Position numbers and translations under genes: made by a program. Positions 18,435 through 28,862 of a stretch of 64,000 bases of DNA are shown piece by piece. Under the pieces are notes generated by a model. It was given only the letters and a program-made list of their open reading frames with translations. It searched no databases and was not told where the DNA came from. Numbering within the stretch: the first letter of the stretch is position 1; each line of letters begins with the position of its first letter. The stretch comes from Serratia plymuthica NBRC 102599 (lineage in GTDB: Bacteria > Pseudomonadota > Gammaproteobacteria > Enterobacterales > Enterobacteriaceae): NCBI RefSeq assembly GCF_001590925.1, contig NZ_BCTU01000022.1:1-64000 (forward strand), given 5' to 3'.

Positions 18435-19625
18435 ATGGAACTACTACGTCGACAACATAATGCCCAGTGGTATCACGAAACCCAAAGCAGCGTTCGCGGA
18501 GACCAGCCGCTTGAGCCGCAGGCTGCCACCGTCCGCGACAGATTCTTGCTGGGGCTGGGCGCATTTGCCGACGAAGCGTTGAACACCGCACTGACCGCGC
18601 GCGCCGGGGTATTTAATGCCTCGCACGCCTGCTATCACGTGCTGTTCCCGGATCATGTGGCACTGACAAGAATGGTGACATTGTCACCTTATGATCGCCT
18701 CAGTACCGCGCTGACCGTGGCTCAGGTGACCGGCGTTCAATCCCTTTGTAGCCATTACGCTGCTCGCCTCGCCCCGCTGCACAGCCCCGACGCCTCACGC
18801 GAAAGCAACATCCGCCTCGCCCAAATCACGCAATACGCCCGGCAGCTCGCCAGCCAACCGACCCTGATTTGCAACAAAGCGCTGCAACAGCTCAGCGATG
18901 TCGGATTAAGCCCGGCGGATATCGTGACCTTCTCGCAGATTATCGGTTTTGTCAGTTACCAGGCGCGCGTCGTCGCCGGCGTGGCTGCGCTGGCCGGGCG
19001 GCCAACGGGAGTAGTGCCCGGTTTCCCGAACATAGAGGATGCTGAAGGAGTGGAGTTCACCGAAGAGGAACTGGCGTGGCAATCGCGATTACCGCCGATA
19101 ACCCTGGAAGACGCTCGCGCTGAACAGCTCGACGTGCTCGACCAAAGCCACCCGGACGCTCGCAGCGAGCCTTATTATCTGCTGCTGGCCCACGATGCCC
19201 CCGCGCTGCGCGAACGCAACGGCGTCTTTAACAGCATCAACGCGGACGGTTACGGGCTGTCGGCGCGGTTGAAAGCGCTGGCGACGCTGGCCGTTTCGCG
19301 CATTAACGGCAGCCGCTATTGCGCATCGACCGTGGCCCAGGATATTCAGGACACCGCATTGGCAGACGCCATCTTCACCGACATTAACCGCGGGCTGGAA
19401 AGCAGCGATAATCCCGTAGCCCAGGCGGTGATCCGCGTTGCCGCAGACCTGACCCGCACGCCGGAAAAGTTCACCCCGCGCAGCGTACAGCCGCTGTTTA
19501 ACAGCGGGCTGAATCAGGCTCAAGCCCTGGACGTGATCCTCACCGGTGCCCTCTACGCCTGGGAGAACCGTTTACGTCAGACCCTCGGCGATACACAGAC
19601 GATAGGCGAAAGCCAACCGGCATAA
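18435..19625 (+). CDS. Fused two-domain CMD (AhpD-like) peroxidase-related protein
   Basis: The 396-aa protein carries two carboxymuconolactone-decarboxylase-like domains. The first (about 40-190) resembles the Avi_7170-type CMD family. The second (about 215-385) resembles the Avi_7169-type alkylhydroperoxidase family, with SRINGSRYCASTVAQD and AWENRLRQ. Each half has a single conserved-looking Cys (SLCSHYAA; SRYCAST) instead of the CxxC of true AhpD. The families are often encoded as neighbours near flavin monooxygenases or transporters for organosulfur compounds; here they are one gene. The start is ATG 18435 with AAGGA about 11 nt upstream; ATG 18414, overlapping the uORF 2 stop, is the alternative. 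Stop codons abut those of the convergent LysR gene. Substrate unknown. Confidence 0.72.
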   Translation: MELLRRQHNAQWYHETQSSVRGDQPLEPQAATVRDRFLLGLGAFADEALNTALTARAGVFNASHACYHVLFPDHVALTRMVTLSPYDRLSTALTVAQVTGVQSLCSHYAARLAPLHSPDASRESNIRLAQITQYARQLASQPTLICNKALQQLSDVGLSPADIVTFSQIIGFVSYQARVVAGVAALAGRPTGVVPGFPNIEDAEGVEFTEEELAWQSRLPPITLEDARAEQLDVLDQSHPDARSEPYYLLLAHDAPALRERNGVFNSINADGYGLSARLKALATLAVSRINGSRYCASTVAQDIQDTALADAIFTDINRGLESSDNPVAQAVIRVAADLTRTPEKFTPRSVQPLFNSGLNQAQALDVILTGALYAWENRLRQTLGDTQTIGESQPA

Positions 19626-20525
19626 TTACTGCTGCAGCAACCAATTGCCGGCGGCGTCAAAAAAGTGCTGAGCCAGCGGCGTTGCCCGCCCCGGCTCGGC
19701 AATCACTACTGCCGCATGACGTGACATGGCGGGAATGGCGACTGGCCGCCGCTGCAAGTCCGGCGTCATGGCCGGCAGCAGGTTACCTTGCGGAAACAGG
19801 CCGCAGCCCAAGCCAACAAAAATGCCTTCCAATAGTTGGAAAATAGACGTGGTTTCCATGCGCGCATGCAACGTCAACCCGGCTTCACGGAAGTGTTGAT
19901 CGAGGTAACGACGGAAGTAACGTGTAGGTTCAGCCAGGCACAGCGGCAGCGCGGTGACCTCCGCCAAGGTCAAAGGTTTATCCCCCACCAAGTGCGGGAA
20001 GTGCTGCGGATGGAAGACCAGCTCGACGCCGGCGTCAGCCAAAGGCTGCGACTGAAAATGCAGCTCTTTCAGCGTCGCCAACTCAAAGAAACCGATGCCG
20101 ATATCCACGGTATGCGCCGTCAAGGCTTCCAGCAACTGATCGGCGCTCAACACCGCGACCCGATAGTCTAACTGCGGGAAACGCTCGCTGACCGCTTTCA
20201 GCATTTGCGCCAGTGAAATGCTGCACTGCGGCACAGCACCGATACGCAGGGTGCCGTTAAAGCCGTGCTTGAGCGATTCCACCTCCAGTTTCAACCCCTG
20301 ATAAACCGATACAATCTCGCGCGCCCACGCCAACACACGCTCGCCTTCCGCGGTAAAACCTCCGAAGTTATTACCGCGGTTGATCAACGAAACACCCAAT
20401 TCTTTTTCCAGGTTTTTCAACCGCATGGATAACGTTGGCTGGCTAACGAAACTGGCTTCCGCCGCCCGGCCAAAGTGGCGCTCTCGTTCCAGATTACACA
20501 GGTAGATCAGTTGTTTAATATCCAT
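19626..20525 (-). CDS. LysR-family transcriptional regulator
   Basis: This 299-aa regulator has an N-terminal winged helix-turn-helix (about 1-60; GRAAEASFVSQPTLSMRLKNLE) and a LysR substrate-binding domain (about 90-295). I cannot assign it to a named regulator. It follows dacD on the same strand after 72 nt and converges on the CMD gene, so it is not in the divergent position in which LysR proteins usually control a target; its regulon is unclear. Confidence 0.88.
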   Translation of the reverse strand: MDIKQLIYLCNLERERHFGRAAEASFVSQPTLSMRLKNLEKELGVSLINRGNNFGGFTAEGERVLAWAREIVSVYQGLKLEVESLKHGFNGTLRIGAVPQCSISLAQMLKAVSERFPQLDYRVAVLSADQLLEALTAHTVDIGIGFFELATLKELHFQSQPLADAGVELVFHPQHFPHLVGDKPLTLAEVTALPLCLAEPTRYFRRYLDQHFREAGLTLHARMETTSIFQLLEGIFVGLGCGLFPQGNLLPAMTPDLQRRPVAIPAMSRHAAVVIAEPGRATPLAQHFFDAAGNWLLQQ

Positions 20526-20597
20526 AAGGCAGCTCGGAAAATAATGACTGTCCTTAGTATATCACTGCGGGAACTTTTGGGCGCTGTGCTCGATGGA

Positions 20598-21767
20598 TCA
20601 GAGTTTCAGCTTCGCATAGTCCATCAGGCGCGAGAACATACCGCCGTTGTTTACTGGCTGCAGCGCCACCAGCGGCAGAGTTTTCAACAGCTTGCCGTTA
20701 TCGCTGATGCGGATCTCCCCAATCGGCTGCCCCTGTGCCAACGGGGCCTCAAGACGCGAAGGTTTTATCACATACTGGGCTTTCAACTTGTCCGCCTCGC
20801 GCTTTGGCAGGCTGAGGTATTGATCCTGCTCACTGCCCACCGGCACAAGGTGGCGATCGCCATACCACACTTTTTCCTGCCCCAGAGGTTGCCCGGCGCT
20901 AAACAGATGCACGGTGGCGAAATCTCGCAGACCCCAGGTCAGCAGTTTGCGGGCCTGATCTTCTCTCCCTTTGGCGCTTTTACCGCCCATCACGACGGCA
21001 ATCAAACGCCGGTCGCCTTCGGTTGCGGAGGCAATAATGTTAAAACCGGCCGATGCGGTATGACCCGTTTTCAGGCCGTCCACCCGCAGGTTTTTATCCC
21101 ACAGCAGCCCGTTGCGGTTCTGTTGGGTGATCCCGTTCCAGGACAGCGATTTTTCGCTGTACATATGATATTCCGCCGGTTCGCTCATGATGATGGCGCG
21201 TGAAATCACCGCCAAATCGCCGGCCGTAGTGAACTGGCCAGGTGCGTCCAGCCCGTGGACGGTTTCAAAATGCGTATTTTGCAGGCCAAGTTGAGTGCTT
21301 TTTTCATTCATCAATTTGACGAATGCGGCCTGGCTGCCCGCCACGTAGTCCGCCATCGCCACACAAGCATCGTTGCCGGAGTCAATAATAATGCCGCGAC
21401 TGAGATCGCGCACCGTGACCCTGTCACCGGGTTTCAGGAACATCAGCGAGGAGCCCTTGAACACCGGATTGCCCTGCGCCCAGGCGTCTTTGCCCACGGT
21501 CACTACGTCATCCAGGCCAATTTTGTGCTGATCGAGCGCATGATCAATCACCAATCCGGTCATCAGTTTGGTCAGGCTGGCCGGATTGCGTCGCTCGTCC
21601 GCATTGTTCTCCGCCAGTACCTGGCCGGTGGTGTAATCCATCAATACGTAAGAGGCCGCGTCTATCGCCGGCGGTGTATTGAGAGGGAAACTGAGTGGCG
21701 CATCCGCCGCCTGTACTGCCAACGGCAGCAGAACTCCGGTTATCACAGACAATACTGAACGCTTCAC
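20598..21767 (-). CDS. dacD: D-alanyl-D-alanine carboxypeptidase DacD (PBP6b-like)
   Basis: A 389-aa low-molecular-weight penicillin-binding protein that trims the terminal D-Ala of peptidoglycan stem peptides in the periplasm. A signal peptide (1-20, ending VQA-A) is followed by the three catalytic motifs SLTK, SGN (IDSGNDAC) and KTG (GLKTGHT). The PBP5-type C-terminal beta domain and an amphipathic C-terminal anchor (SRLMDYAKLKL) are present. It could be called DacA or DacC from motifs alone; sequence detail is closest to DacD as I recall it. Confidence 0.88.
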   Translation of the reverse strand: MKRSVLSVITGVLLPLAVQAADAPLSFPLNTPPAIDAASYVLMDYTTGQVLAENNADERRNPASLTKLMTGLVIDHALDQHKIGLDDVVTVGKDAWAQGNPVFKGSSLMFLKPGDRVTVRDLSRGIIIDSGNDACVAMADYVAGSQAAFVKLMNEKSTQLGLQNTHFETVHGLDAPGQFTTAGDLAVISRAIIMSEPAEYHMYSEKSLSWNGITQQNRNGLLWDKNLRVDGLKTGHTASAGFNIIASATEGDRRLIAVVMGGKSAKGREDQARKLLTWGLRDFATVHLFSAGQPLGQEKVWYGDRHLVPVGSEQDQYLSLPKREADKLKAQYVIKPSRLEAPLAQGQPIGEIRISDNGKLLKTLPLVALQPVNNGGMFSRLMDYAKLKL

Positions 21768-22043
21768 TCACCCATCCTTAAATAAAATTCTAATATAATC
21801 CGCGAGATAGACTGCACTAAAGGCACAGTCAGCGGAATCATTAGTCTTTTTCAGGGAATAACATAGTGCAACCATTTGTATGTCCGGCCGAGGACCGGGA
21901 TAGCGAGCGATAAATCTGCTCTATGCCGCGATTACCTAATTCTATTAGACGCTCATGCCCTACCCACCTAAACTTGCGACATAAATACCTATAACGATTA
22001 AAGAATCGTTTACTTTTTAGCTACAACACATGCGAAAACAATC

Positions 22044-24350
22044 ATGAAATTCAAACCGTCAATAAAGCCGTATACCGGCGCGGCAGGCGGCTGGGGTTCA
22101 CTCGAAGCCACCACGCGCTACGTGCTCGACAGCAAACAGACGCTGAAAAACCTGCGCAATCTGATGCGCGTGAATAAGGTCCGCGGCTTCGACTGTCCGG
22201 GCTGCGCCTGGGGCGACGACAATCACAGCACCTTCAGCTTCTGCGAAAACGGCGCCAAGGCGGTCAGTTGGGAAGCTACGCGCAATGCGGTTGAACCGGC
22301 ATTTTTCGCCACCCACAGCGTCAGTACCCTGCAACAGCAAAGCGACTATTTCCTCGAGTATCAGGGCCGCATTACCCATCCGATGCGCTATAACGCCGAA
22401 ACTGACCATTACCAGCCGATCAGTTGGCCGGACGCGCTGGCGCTGATCGCCCGGCACATCCAACAGATGGATAATCCGAACCAGATCGAACTTTATACCT
22501 CCGGCCGCGCCAGCAACGAAGCCTCTTATCTGTATCAGCTGTTCGGCCGCATGCTCGGCACCAGCAATTTCCCCGATTGCTCGAACATGTGCCATGAGGC
22601 CAGCGGCGTCGGGCTGAAACAAAGCATCGGCGTGGGTAAAGGCACCATTCGCATGGATGACTTCGAAAAAGCCGACGCCATCTTTGTGTTCGGCCAAAAT
22701 CCCGGCACCAACCATCCACGCATGCTGCACAGCCTGAAAAACGCCGCCGCTCGTGGCGCACGCATCGTTAGCTTTAACACCCTGCGCGAACGCGGCCTGG
22801 AGCGCTTCGCCGATCCGCAAAACCCGATTCAGATGCTGACGCCAACATCGTCACCAATAAGTTCAGCTTATTTTCAGCCCAACCTCGGCGGGGATATGGC
22901 GGCGGTACGCGGCATGGTGAAAGCGCTGCTCGAGAGCCATCGCCGGCGTTTGGCGGCCGGTGAGCCTGGCCTGTTCGATTTGGCGTTCATTGAGCAGCAC
23001 AGCGTCGGCGTGGAGCGCTACCTGGCGCAGGTGGATGCCACCTCCTGGGCCCACATCATCCAACAGTCCGGCCTCAGCGAAGCGCAACTGCGGCAGGCGG
23101 CGGCGATTTATCAGGGCGCCGAACGGGTGATTTGCACCTGGGCGATGGGCATCACGCAACATAAGCATTCGGTGCCGACGGTGCGCGAGATAACCAACCT
23201 GCAACTGCTGTTCGGCCAGTTGGGCAAACCGGGCGCCGGCCTGTGCCCGGTGCGCGGCCACAGCAATGTACAGGGCAACCGCACCATGGGCATTGACGAG
23301 AAATCACCCAAGGCGCTGCTCGACAGCCTGGAACAACATTTCAACTTCTCCCCACGACGCGAGCCGGGCCATAACACGGTAGAGGCCATCGAAGCGATGC
23401 TGCGCGGTGAAGTGAAGGTGCTGCTGGCGCTGGGCGGCAACCTGGCGGCGGCCGCACCGGATACCGAACGCACCGCCCGCGCCCTGCGCTGCTGCGATCT
23501 GACGGTACATATCAGCACCAAGCTCAACCGCAGCCATCTGGTCACCGGTAAAGACGCGCTGATCCTGCCGACGTTGGGGCGTACCGAGCAGGATCTGCAG
23601 GCCAGTGGCCCGCAGTACATCACGGTGGAGGATTCATTCAGCATGGTTCACGCCTCCGAAGGCGTCGGTAAACCGCTGGCGGATACCCAAAGGTCGGAAA
23701 CCGCCATTGTCTGCGGTATCGCCGATGCGGTGCTGGGCAACAAGCTATTGGATTGGCTGGCACTGGCAGATGACTATTCGTTGATCCGTGACCATATCGC
23801 CGCCACCGTTCCCGGCTTCGAGGATTTCAACCGTCGCTGCGATCAACCCGGCGGTTTCTATCTGGGCAATGCCGCCGCCGAATTGCGTTTCGCCACGCCT
23901 AGCGGTAAAGCGGAATTCAGCGCAGCCCCGCTGCCAAAAAGCCTGCTCCCGGAGTTCGACGGCCAAAAAGCGCCGTTCACGCTGCAGACTCTGCGTTCCC
24001 ACGATCAATACAACACCACCATCTACGGATTGGATGACCGCTATCGCGGCGTGTATGGCCAGCGTGAAGTGCTGTTTATCCACCCGGAAGACCTGGCGGC
24101 GTTGGACATGCAGGACGGTGAGTTTGTGGAGATCGAAACCCTGTGGAATGACGGCGTCATTCGCAAGGTGAGCGGTTTCAAACTGGTGAGCTACGATATT
24201 CCGCGCGGCAACCTGGCGGCCTACTATCCGGAAACCAACCCGCTGGTGCCACTGGCCAGTTTTGGCGACGGTACCGGCACGCCGACCTCCAAATCCATTC
24301 CGGTGACGATCCGCCGCTGCGCGGCGCAACCGACGCGGCGTATCGCCTGA
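22044..24350 (+). CDS. ydeP: YdeP-type molybdopterin oxidoreductase (FdhF/acid-resistance family)
   Basis: The 768-aa protein belongs to the FdhF-like molybdopterin oxidoreductases and matches E. coli YdeP (759 aa). The N-terminal FDCPGCAWGDD carries a CxxC possibly tied to an Fe-S site. The central MGD-binding regions (QLGKPGAGLCPVRGHSNVQG) and the C-terminal molydop-binding domain (GVYGQREVLFIHPEDL) are visible. YdeP is linked to acid resistance in E. coli, but its substrate is unknown. It stands alone, with no electron-transfer partner gene beside it. The start has a poor ribosome site. Confidence 0.9.
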   Translation: MKFKPSIKPYTGAAGGWGSLEATTRYVLDSKQTLKNLRNLMRVNKVRGFDCPGCAWGDDNHSTFSFCENGAKAVSWEATRNAVEPAFFATHSVSTLQQQSDYFLEYQGRITHPMRYNAETDHYQPISWPDALALIARHIQQMDNPNQIELYTSGRASNEASYLYQLFGRMLGTSNFPDCSNMCHEASGVGLKQSIGVGKGTIRMDDFEKADAIFVFGQNPGTNHPRMLHSLKNAAARGARIVSFNTLRERGLERFADPQNPIQMLTPTSSPISSAYFQPNLGGDMAAVRGMVKALLESHRRRLAAGEPGLFDLAFIEQHSVGVERYLAQVDATSWAHIIQQSGLSEAQLRQAAAIYQGAERVICTWAMGITQHKHSVPTVREITNLQLLFGQLGKPGAGLCPVRGHSNVQGNRTMGIDEKSPKALLDSLEQHFNFSPRREPGHNTVEAIEAMLRGEVKVLLALGGNLAAAAPDTERTARALRCCDLTVHISTKLNRSHLVTGKDALILPTLGRTEQDLQASGPQYITVEDSFSMVHASEGVGKPLADTQRSETAIVCGIADAVLGNKLLDWLALADDYSLIRDHIAATVPGFEDFNRRCDQPGGFYLGNAAAELRFATPSGKAEFSAAPLPKSLLPEFDGQKAPFTLQTLRSHDQYNTTIYGLDDRYRGVYGQREVLFIHPEDLAALDMQDGEFVEIETLWNDGVIRKVSGFKLVSYDIPRGNLAAYYPETNPLVPLASFGDGTGTPTSKSIPVTIRRCAAQPTRRIA

Positions 24351-24354
24351 CCTG

Positions 24355-24380
24355 ATGCGCCCGGTTTACGCCGGGCGCAT
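24355..24380. terminator. Strong hairpin after ydeP
   Basis: A perfect 10-bp GC-rich stem (24355-24364 with 24371-24380) starts 5 nt past the ydeP stop codon. It lacks a T run, so it may be a Rho-assisted or stability hairpin. Confidence 0.5.
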
Positions 24381-24559
24381 GACGCTCTGCGGCCGCCTTG
24401 CGCACGGCGGTTTTCTTTCCCGCCTTTTGATCGCCGGATATTCAGTAAAATCGCGTGCCAACGCAGGAAAACCGTGACGTTAGGCTTGCCCGCAGCGGGT
24501 GATTCGCGTAAAACTGTCTGCCGCAAATCTTGCCACTCACAACCCATTCACTGGACGAT

Positions 24560-26494
24560 ATGTTTCAAGATAACCCGCTGCTGGCGCAGCTTAAACAGCA
24601 ACTTCACTCTCAGACCCCGCGCGTTGAAGGCGTAGTAAAAGGGACTGAGAAAGGCTTTGGCTTTCTTGAGGTCGACGGTCAAAAGAGCTATTTCATCCCA
24701 CCGCCGTACATGAAGAAAGTCATGCATGGGGATCGCGTGATCGCCACCCTGCACACCGAGAAAGAACGCGAAATCGCCGAGCCGGAAACCCTGGTCGAGC
24801 CATTCCTGTCGCGCTTTGTCGGCCGCGTGCAGAAGCGTGATGACCGCCTGTCCATCGTGCCCGACCATCCGTTGCTGAAAGACGCGATTCAGTGCCGCCC
24901 GGTGCGTGAGCTGACCCATAACTTCCAGGCCGGTGACTGGGCGGTAGCGGAAATGCGCCGCCACCCGTTGAAAGGCGATCGCGGCTTCAACGCCGATCTG
25001 ACCCACTTCATCACCGACGGCGAAGATCATCTGGCTCCTTGGTGGGTCACCCTGGCTCGCCATAATCTGGAAAAAGAAGCGCCTGAGATGGTGGCTATCA
25101 GCGAGCCGGACGCCGCGCTGCCTCGTGAAGATCTGACCGCGCTGAATTTTGTCACCATTGACAGCGCCAGCACCGAGGATATGGACGATGCGTTGTTCGT
25201 TCAGGACAACGGCGACGGCTCGCTGCAACTGACCATCGCCATTGCCGATCCTACCGCTTACGTAGCGCAAGGCAGCCCGTTGGATGATATCGCCCGCAAG
25301 CGCGCCTTCACTAACTACCTGCCGGGCTTCAACATTCCGATGTTGCCGCGCGATCTGTCTGATAACCTGTGCTCGCTGCGCCCGAACGAACGCCGTCCGG
25401 TACTGGCTTGCCGCGTCACCATAGGTACCGATGGCGCGTTGGCTGACGACATTCGTTTCTTCGCCGCCGAGATCGAGTCGAAAGCCAAACTGGTTTATGA
25501 CGAAGTCTCTGACTGGCTGGAGGGCATTGCCGGCTGGCAGCCGCCAAGCGACGAGATTGCACAGCAAATCACCCTGTTGAAACGCGTCTGCGATGCCCGC
25601 AACGCCTGGCGCCATCAGCATGCGCTGGTGTTCAAGGATCGCCCTGATTACCGCTTTGTACTGGGCGAAAAAGGCGAAGTGCTGGATATCATCACCGAAC
25701 AACGCCGCAGCGCCAACCGTATCGTTGAAGAGTGCATGATTGCCTCCAACGTGTGCGCCGCCATCGTTCTGCGCGATCGCCTGGGCTTCGGGATTTACAA
25801 CGTGCATACCGGTTTCGATCCGGCGCTGGTTGAGCAGGCGGTGACCGTGCTGCAAGCCAACGGTGTGGAAGCCGATGCCGAGAAACTGCTGACGCTGGAC
25901 GGGTTCTGCGAACTGCGCCGTCATCTGGACTCGCAACCTACCCAGTTCCTCGACAGCCGTATCCGCCGTTCCCAGACTTATGCCGAGATCAGCACCACGC
26001 CAGGCCCGCATTTCGGCCTGGGGCTGGAAGCCTATGCCACCTGGACCTCGCCGATCCGTAAATACGGCGATATGGTCAACCACCGCCTGCTGAAAGCCAT
26101 CATCGCCGAACAGCCTGCCGAAAAACCGCAGGACGACGTGACGGTCCAATTGGCGGAACGCCGTCGTCTTAACCGTATGGCGGAGCGTGACGTCGGTGAC
26201 TGGCTGTATGCACGCTACCTGCAAGACAAAGCCGGCACCGATGAACGCTTCAATGCGGAAATCATCGACGTGACCCGAGGCGGTCTGCGCGTGCGCCTGC
26301 TGGACAATGGTGCGGTCGCCTTTATCCCTGCACCGTTTATTCACTCGGTGCGTGATGAAATGGTCTGCAGCCAGGATACCGGCACGGTGCAAGTGAAAGG
26401 CGAAGTCGTCTATCGTCAAAGCGATACTCTGCAGGTCAACATCGCCGAAGTGCGTATGGAAACCCGCAGCGTGATCGCCAAACCGGCGGCATAA
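24560..26494 (+). CDS. rnb: Exoribonuclease II
   Basis: RNase II degrades single-stranded RNA 3-prime to 5-prime. The 644-aa protein has exactly the E. coli length. It has cold-shock domains (about 20-160), the RNB catalytic domain (about 185-520) with the metal-binding Asp cluster in [15 protein letters not shown], and a C-terminal S1 domain (about 555-640). I chose ATG 24560 ([15 protein letters not shown]), which equals the E. coli start; the frame is open 30 nt further upstream. Confidence 0.98.
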   Translation: MFQDNPLLAQLKQQLHSQTPRVEGVVKGTEKGFGFLEVDGQKSYFIPPPYMKKVMHGDRVIATLHTEKEREIAEPETLVEPFLSRFVGRVQKRDDRLSIVPDHPLLKDAIQCRPVRELTHNFQAGDWAVAEMRRHPLKGDRGFNADLTHFITDGEDHLAPWWVTLARHNLEKEAPEMVAISEPDAALPREDLTALNFVTIDSASTEDMDDALFVQDNGDGSLQLTIAIADPTAYVAQGSPLDDIARKRAFTNYLPGFNIPMLPRDLSDNLCSLRPNERRPVLACRVTIGTDGALADDIRFFAAEIESKAKLVYDEVSDWLEGIAGWQPPSDEIAQQITLLKRVCDARNAWRHQHALVFKDRPDYRFVLGEKGEVLDIITEQRRSANRIVEECMIASNVCAAIVLRDRLGFGIYNVHTGFDPALVEQAVTVLQANGVEADAEKLLTLDGFCELRRHLDSQPTQFLDSRIRRSQTYAEISTTPGPHFGLGLEAYATWTSPIRKYGDMVNHRLLKAIIAEQPAEKPQDDVTVQLAERRRLNRMAERDVGDWLYARYLQDKAGTDERFNAEIIDVTRGGLRVRLLDNGAVAFIPAPFIHSVRDEMVCSQDTGTVQVKGEVVYRQSDTLQVNIAEVRMETRSVIAKPAA

Positions 26495-26801
26495 TCTTGC
26501 GCGAGTAGCCCAACGTAATGTAAACACCGGCAGGGAAACCTCCGGTGTTTTTTTTCGTCGGTCGACAGGCCATACCGGTGAAAAGATCCGGATGATGCGA
26601 GGCTTCGTTATCGCCCTCTTACGTCCCTTGCAGCTCTCCGCAACAGCGACATCACATTGTTTTTACGCTATTACTCAACCAGCATCACATTTCTCATCCG
26701 ACCTGCTACTTTTCGCGCGCAAAACTCCTATTTTTAATCTGTATTCATTCTCCATAAGAACATCTCTTTCTTTATCTCTGCACACCAAGGAGTTGTTGAT
26801 C
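26495..26801. other. Intergenic region rnb-cstA-like gene
   Basis: It contains the rnb terminator (26523-26555) and then the leader of the transporter gene. The frame of that gene is open from 26592, but the AAGGAG site at 26787-26792 fixes the start at 26802. The leader is AT-rich after 26650 and presumably carries the promoter; no clear CRP site was identified. Confidence 0.5.
26523..26555 (+). terminator. rnb terminator
   Basis: A stem of ACACCGG/CCGGTGT with an inner AGG/CCT pair and GAAA loop is followed by eight T residues. Confidence 0.9.
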
Positions 26802-28862
26802 ATGAAAAACGTCAAGTCCGGGATCATCTGGCTGGTGGTGGCGTTAGTCGGTGCATTTGCCTTCGCCATGCTGGCGCTCAGCCGCGGAGAGCATGTTAAC
26901 GCAGTCTGGCTGGTGGTGGCTGCCGTCGCCTGTTACAGCATCGCTTACCGTTTCTATAGCCTGTTCATCGCCAAGAAAGTGTTTGAGCTTGACGACCGCC
27001 GTATGACGCCGGCGGAACGTCGTAACGATGGCCTGGACTATGTCCCGACCAACAAGTGGGTGCTGTTTGGTCACCACTTTGCCGCCATCGCTGGCGCCGG
27101 GCCACTGGTGGGGCCGATTTTGGCCGCGCAGATGGGCTTTTTACCGGGCACCATCTGGATCCTGGTCGGCGTAATGCTGGCCGGTGCGGTGCAAGACTTC
27201 CTGATCCTGTTCATCTCTACCCGCCGCGACGGCCGCTCGCTGGGTGAAATGGCCAAACAGGAACTTGGCGCCTTCGCTGGGGTGATCACCATGCTTGGTG
27301 CTCTGGGCGTAATGATCATCATTTTGTCTGCACTGGCTTTGGTGGTGGTAAAGGCGCTGGCCGACAGCCCGTGGGGGCTGTTCACCATCGCCGCCACCAT
27401 TCCTATCGCGCTGTTTATGGGCGTGTACATGCGTTTTATCCGGCCGGGGAAAATCGCCGAAATCTCGGTGGTCGGCTTCGTGCTGATGCTGCTGGCGATC
27501 ATTTACGGCGGCAATGTGGCGCAACACCCTTACTGGGGCCCCTTCTTTACGCTGCATGGCACCACGCTGACCTGGGTGTTGGTGATCTACGGTTTCGTCG
27601 CTTCGGTGCTGCCGGTATGGCTGTTGTTGGCGCCCCGTGACTACCTTTCCACCTTTATGAAGATTGGCGTCATTATCGGGCTGGCGATAGGCATCGTCTT
27701 TGCCATGCCGGAAATGAAAATGCCTGCGGTATCGCGGTTTATCGACGGCAGCGGCCCGGTATTCGCCGGTTCACTGTTCCCGTTCCTGTTTATCACCATC
27801 GCCTGCGGCTCGATTTCCGGCTTCCATGCGCTGGTGTCCAGCGGCACTACGCCGAAACTGGTGGAGCGCGAAAGCCACATCCGTTTTATCGGCTATGGTG
27901 CCATGCTGATGGAGTCCTTCGTGGCCATCATGGCGCTGATTTGCGCCTCGGTGATCGACCCCGGAGTTTACTTCGCCATGAACTCTCCGGCGGCGCTGAT
28001 TGGCACCACGGTGGAAAATGCTTCGCAGGTCATCAACAGCTGGGGCTTTATCATCACGCCGGAAACCCTGACGATGATCGCCAAAGACGTGGGTGAGCAT
28101 TCGATCCTGTCGCGCGCTGGCGGCGCACCGACCTTTGCTGTGGGGATGGCTCACATCATCACCGAAGTGTTTAACAGCCGCGCTATGATGGCGTTCTGGT
28201 ATCACTTCGCCATTTTGTTTGAGGCGCTGTTCATTTTGACCGCCGTCGATGCCGGCACCCGCGCCTGCCGTTTTATGGTGCAGGATCTGGTTGGCGTGGC
28301 GATCCCTCGGCTGGCCAACAACCGCTCATGGTTCGGTAATCTGGCAGGTACGACGGTGGCCGTCGCCGGTTGGGGTTTCTTTGTTTATCAAGGCGTGGTC
28401 GATCCGCTCGGCGGCATCAACACCCTGTGGCCGCTGTTCGGCATCGGCAACCAGATGCTGGCCTCAATGGCGTTGATCCTCGGTACCGTGGTGCTGTTTA
28501 AAATGAAAAAACAGCGCTACGCCTGGGTGACCATTCTGCCAACCGTCTGGTTGTTCATTACCTCGATGACCGCCGGCTGGCAAAAAATCTTCCACGAGAA
28601 ACCCAGCATCGGCTTCCTGGCGCAGGCGAAGAAATTCTCCACCGGCATTGAACAAGGCACACTGATTGCCCCGGCCAAATCGCTGAAAGATATGGAAACC
28701 ATTGTCTTCAGCAACCAGATTAACGCGGCTTTGTGTGCGTTCTTTATGCTGGTGGCGGTAACCATGCTGGTTTCTGCGTTCTTTGTGATCCGCCGGGCGC
28801 TGAATGCCAGCCGACCTACGGCAAATGAGTCGCCAGTCGTCTTGCGTGAAGAAACTAGTTAA
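26802..28862 (+). CDS. CstA-family peptide/pyruvate transporter
   Basis: The 686-aa protein has the CstA N- and C-terminal domains and about 16-18 transmembrane segments. Family hallmarks are [36 protein letters not shown] and [15 protein letters not shown]. CstA imports peptides during carbon starvation, and BtsT is a pyruvate importer. Similarity is shared between both, and the protein is shorter than either, so I leave the symbol blank. The start is fixed by AAGGAG 9 nt upstream of ATG 26802. Its 3-prime end overlaps the convergent fsa gene by 8 nt. Confidence 0.9.
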   Translation: MKNVKSGIIWLVVALVGAFAFAMLALSRGEHVNAVWLVVAAVACYSIAYRFYSLFIAKKVFELDDRRMTPAERRNDGLDYVPTNKWVLFGHHFAAIAGAGPLVGPILAAQMGFLPGTIWILVGVMLAGAVQDFLILFISTRRDGRSLGEMAKQELGAFAGVITMLGALGVMIIILSALALVVVKALADSPWGLFTIAATIPIALFMGVYMRFIRPGKIAEISVVGFVLMLLAIIYGGNVAQHPYWGPFFTLHGTTLTWVLVIYGFVASVLPVWLLLAPRDYLSTFMKIGVIIGLAIGIVFAMPEMKMPAVSRFIDGSGPVFAGSLFPFLFITIACGSISGFHALVSSGTTPKLVERESHIRFIGYGAMLMESFVAIMALICASVIDPGVYFAMNSPAALIGTTVENASQVINSWGFIITPETLTMIAKDVGEHSILSRAGGAPTFAVGMAHIITEVFNSRAMMAFWYHFAILFEALFILTAVDAGTRACRFMVQDLVGVAIPRLANNRSWFGNLAGTTVAVAGWGFFVYQGVVDPLGGINTLWPLFGIGNQMLASMALILGTVVLFKMKKQRYAWVTILPTVWLFITSMTAGWQKIFHEKPSIGFLAQAKKFSTGIEQGTLIAPAKSLKDMETIVFSNQINAALCAFFMLVAVTMLVSAFFVIRRALNASRPTANESPVVLREETS

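Noticed and set aside
24548-26527. 659-aa minus-strand ORF antisense to rnb
   Set aside because: It mirrors the reading frame of rnb in GC-rich sequence, is rich in His, Gln and Arg, has no family resemblance and no ribosome site.
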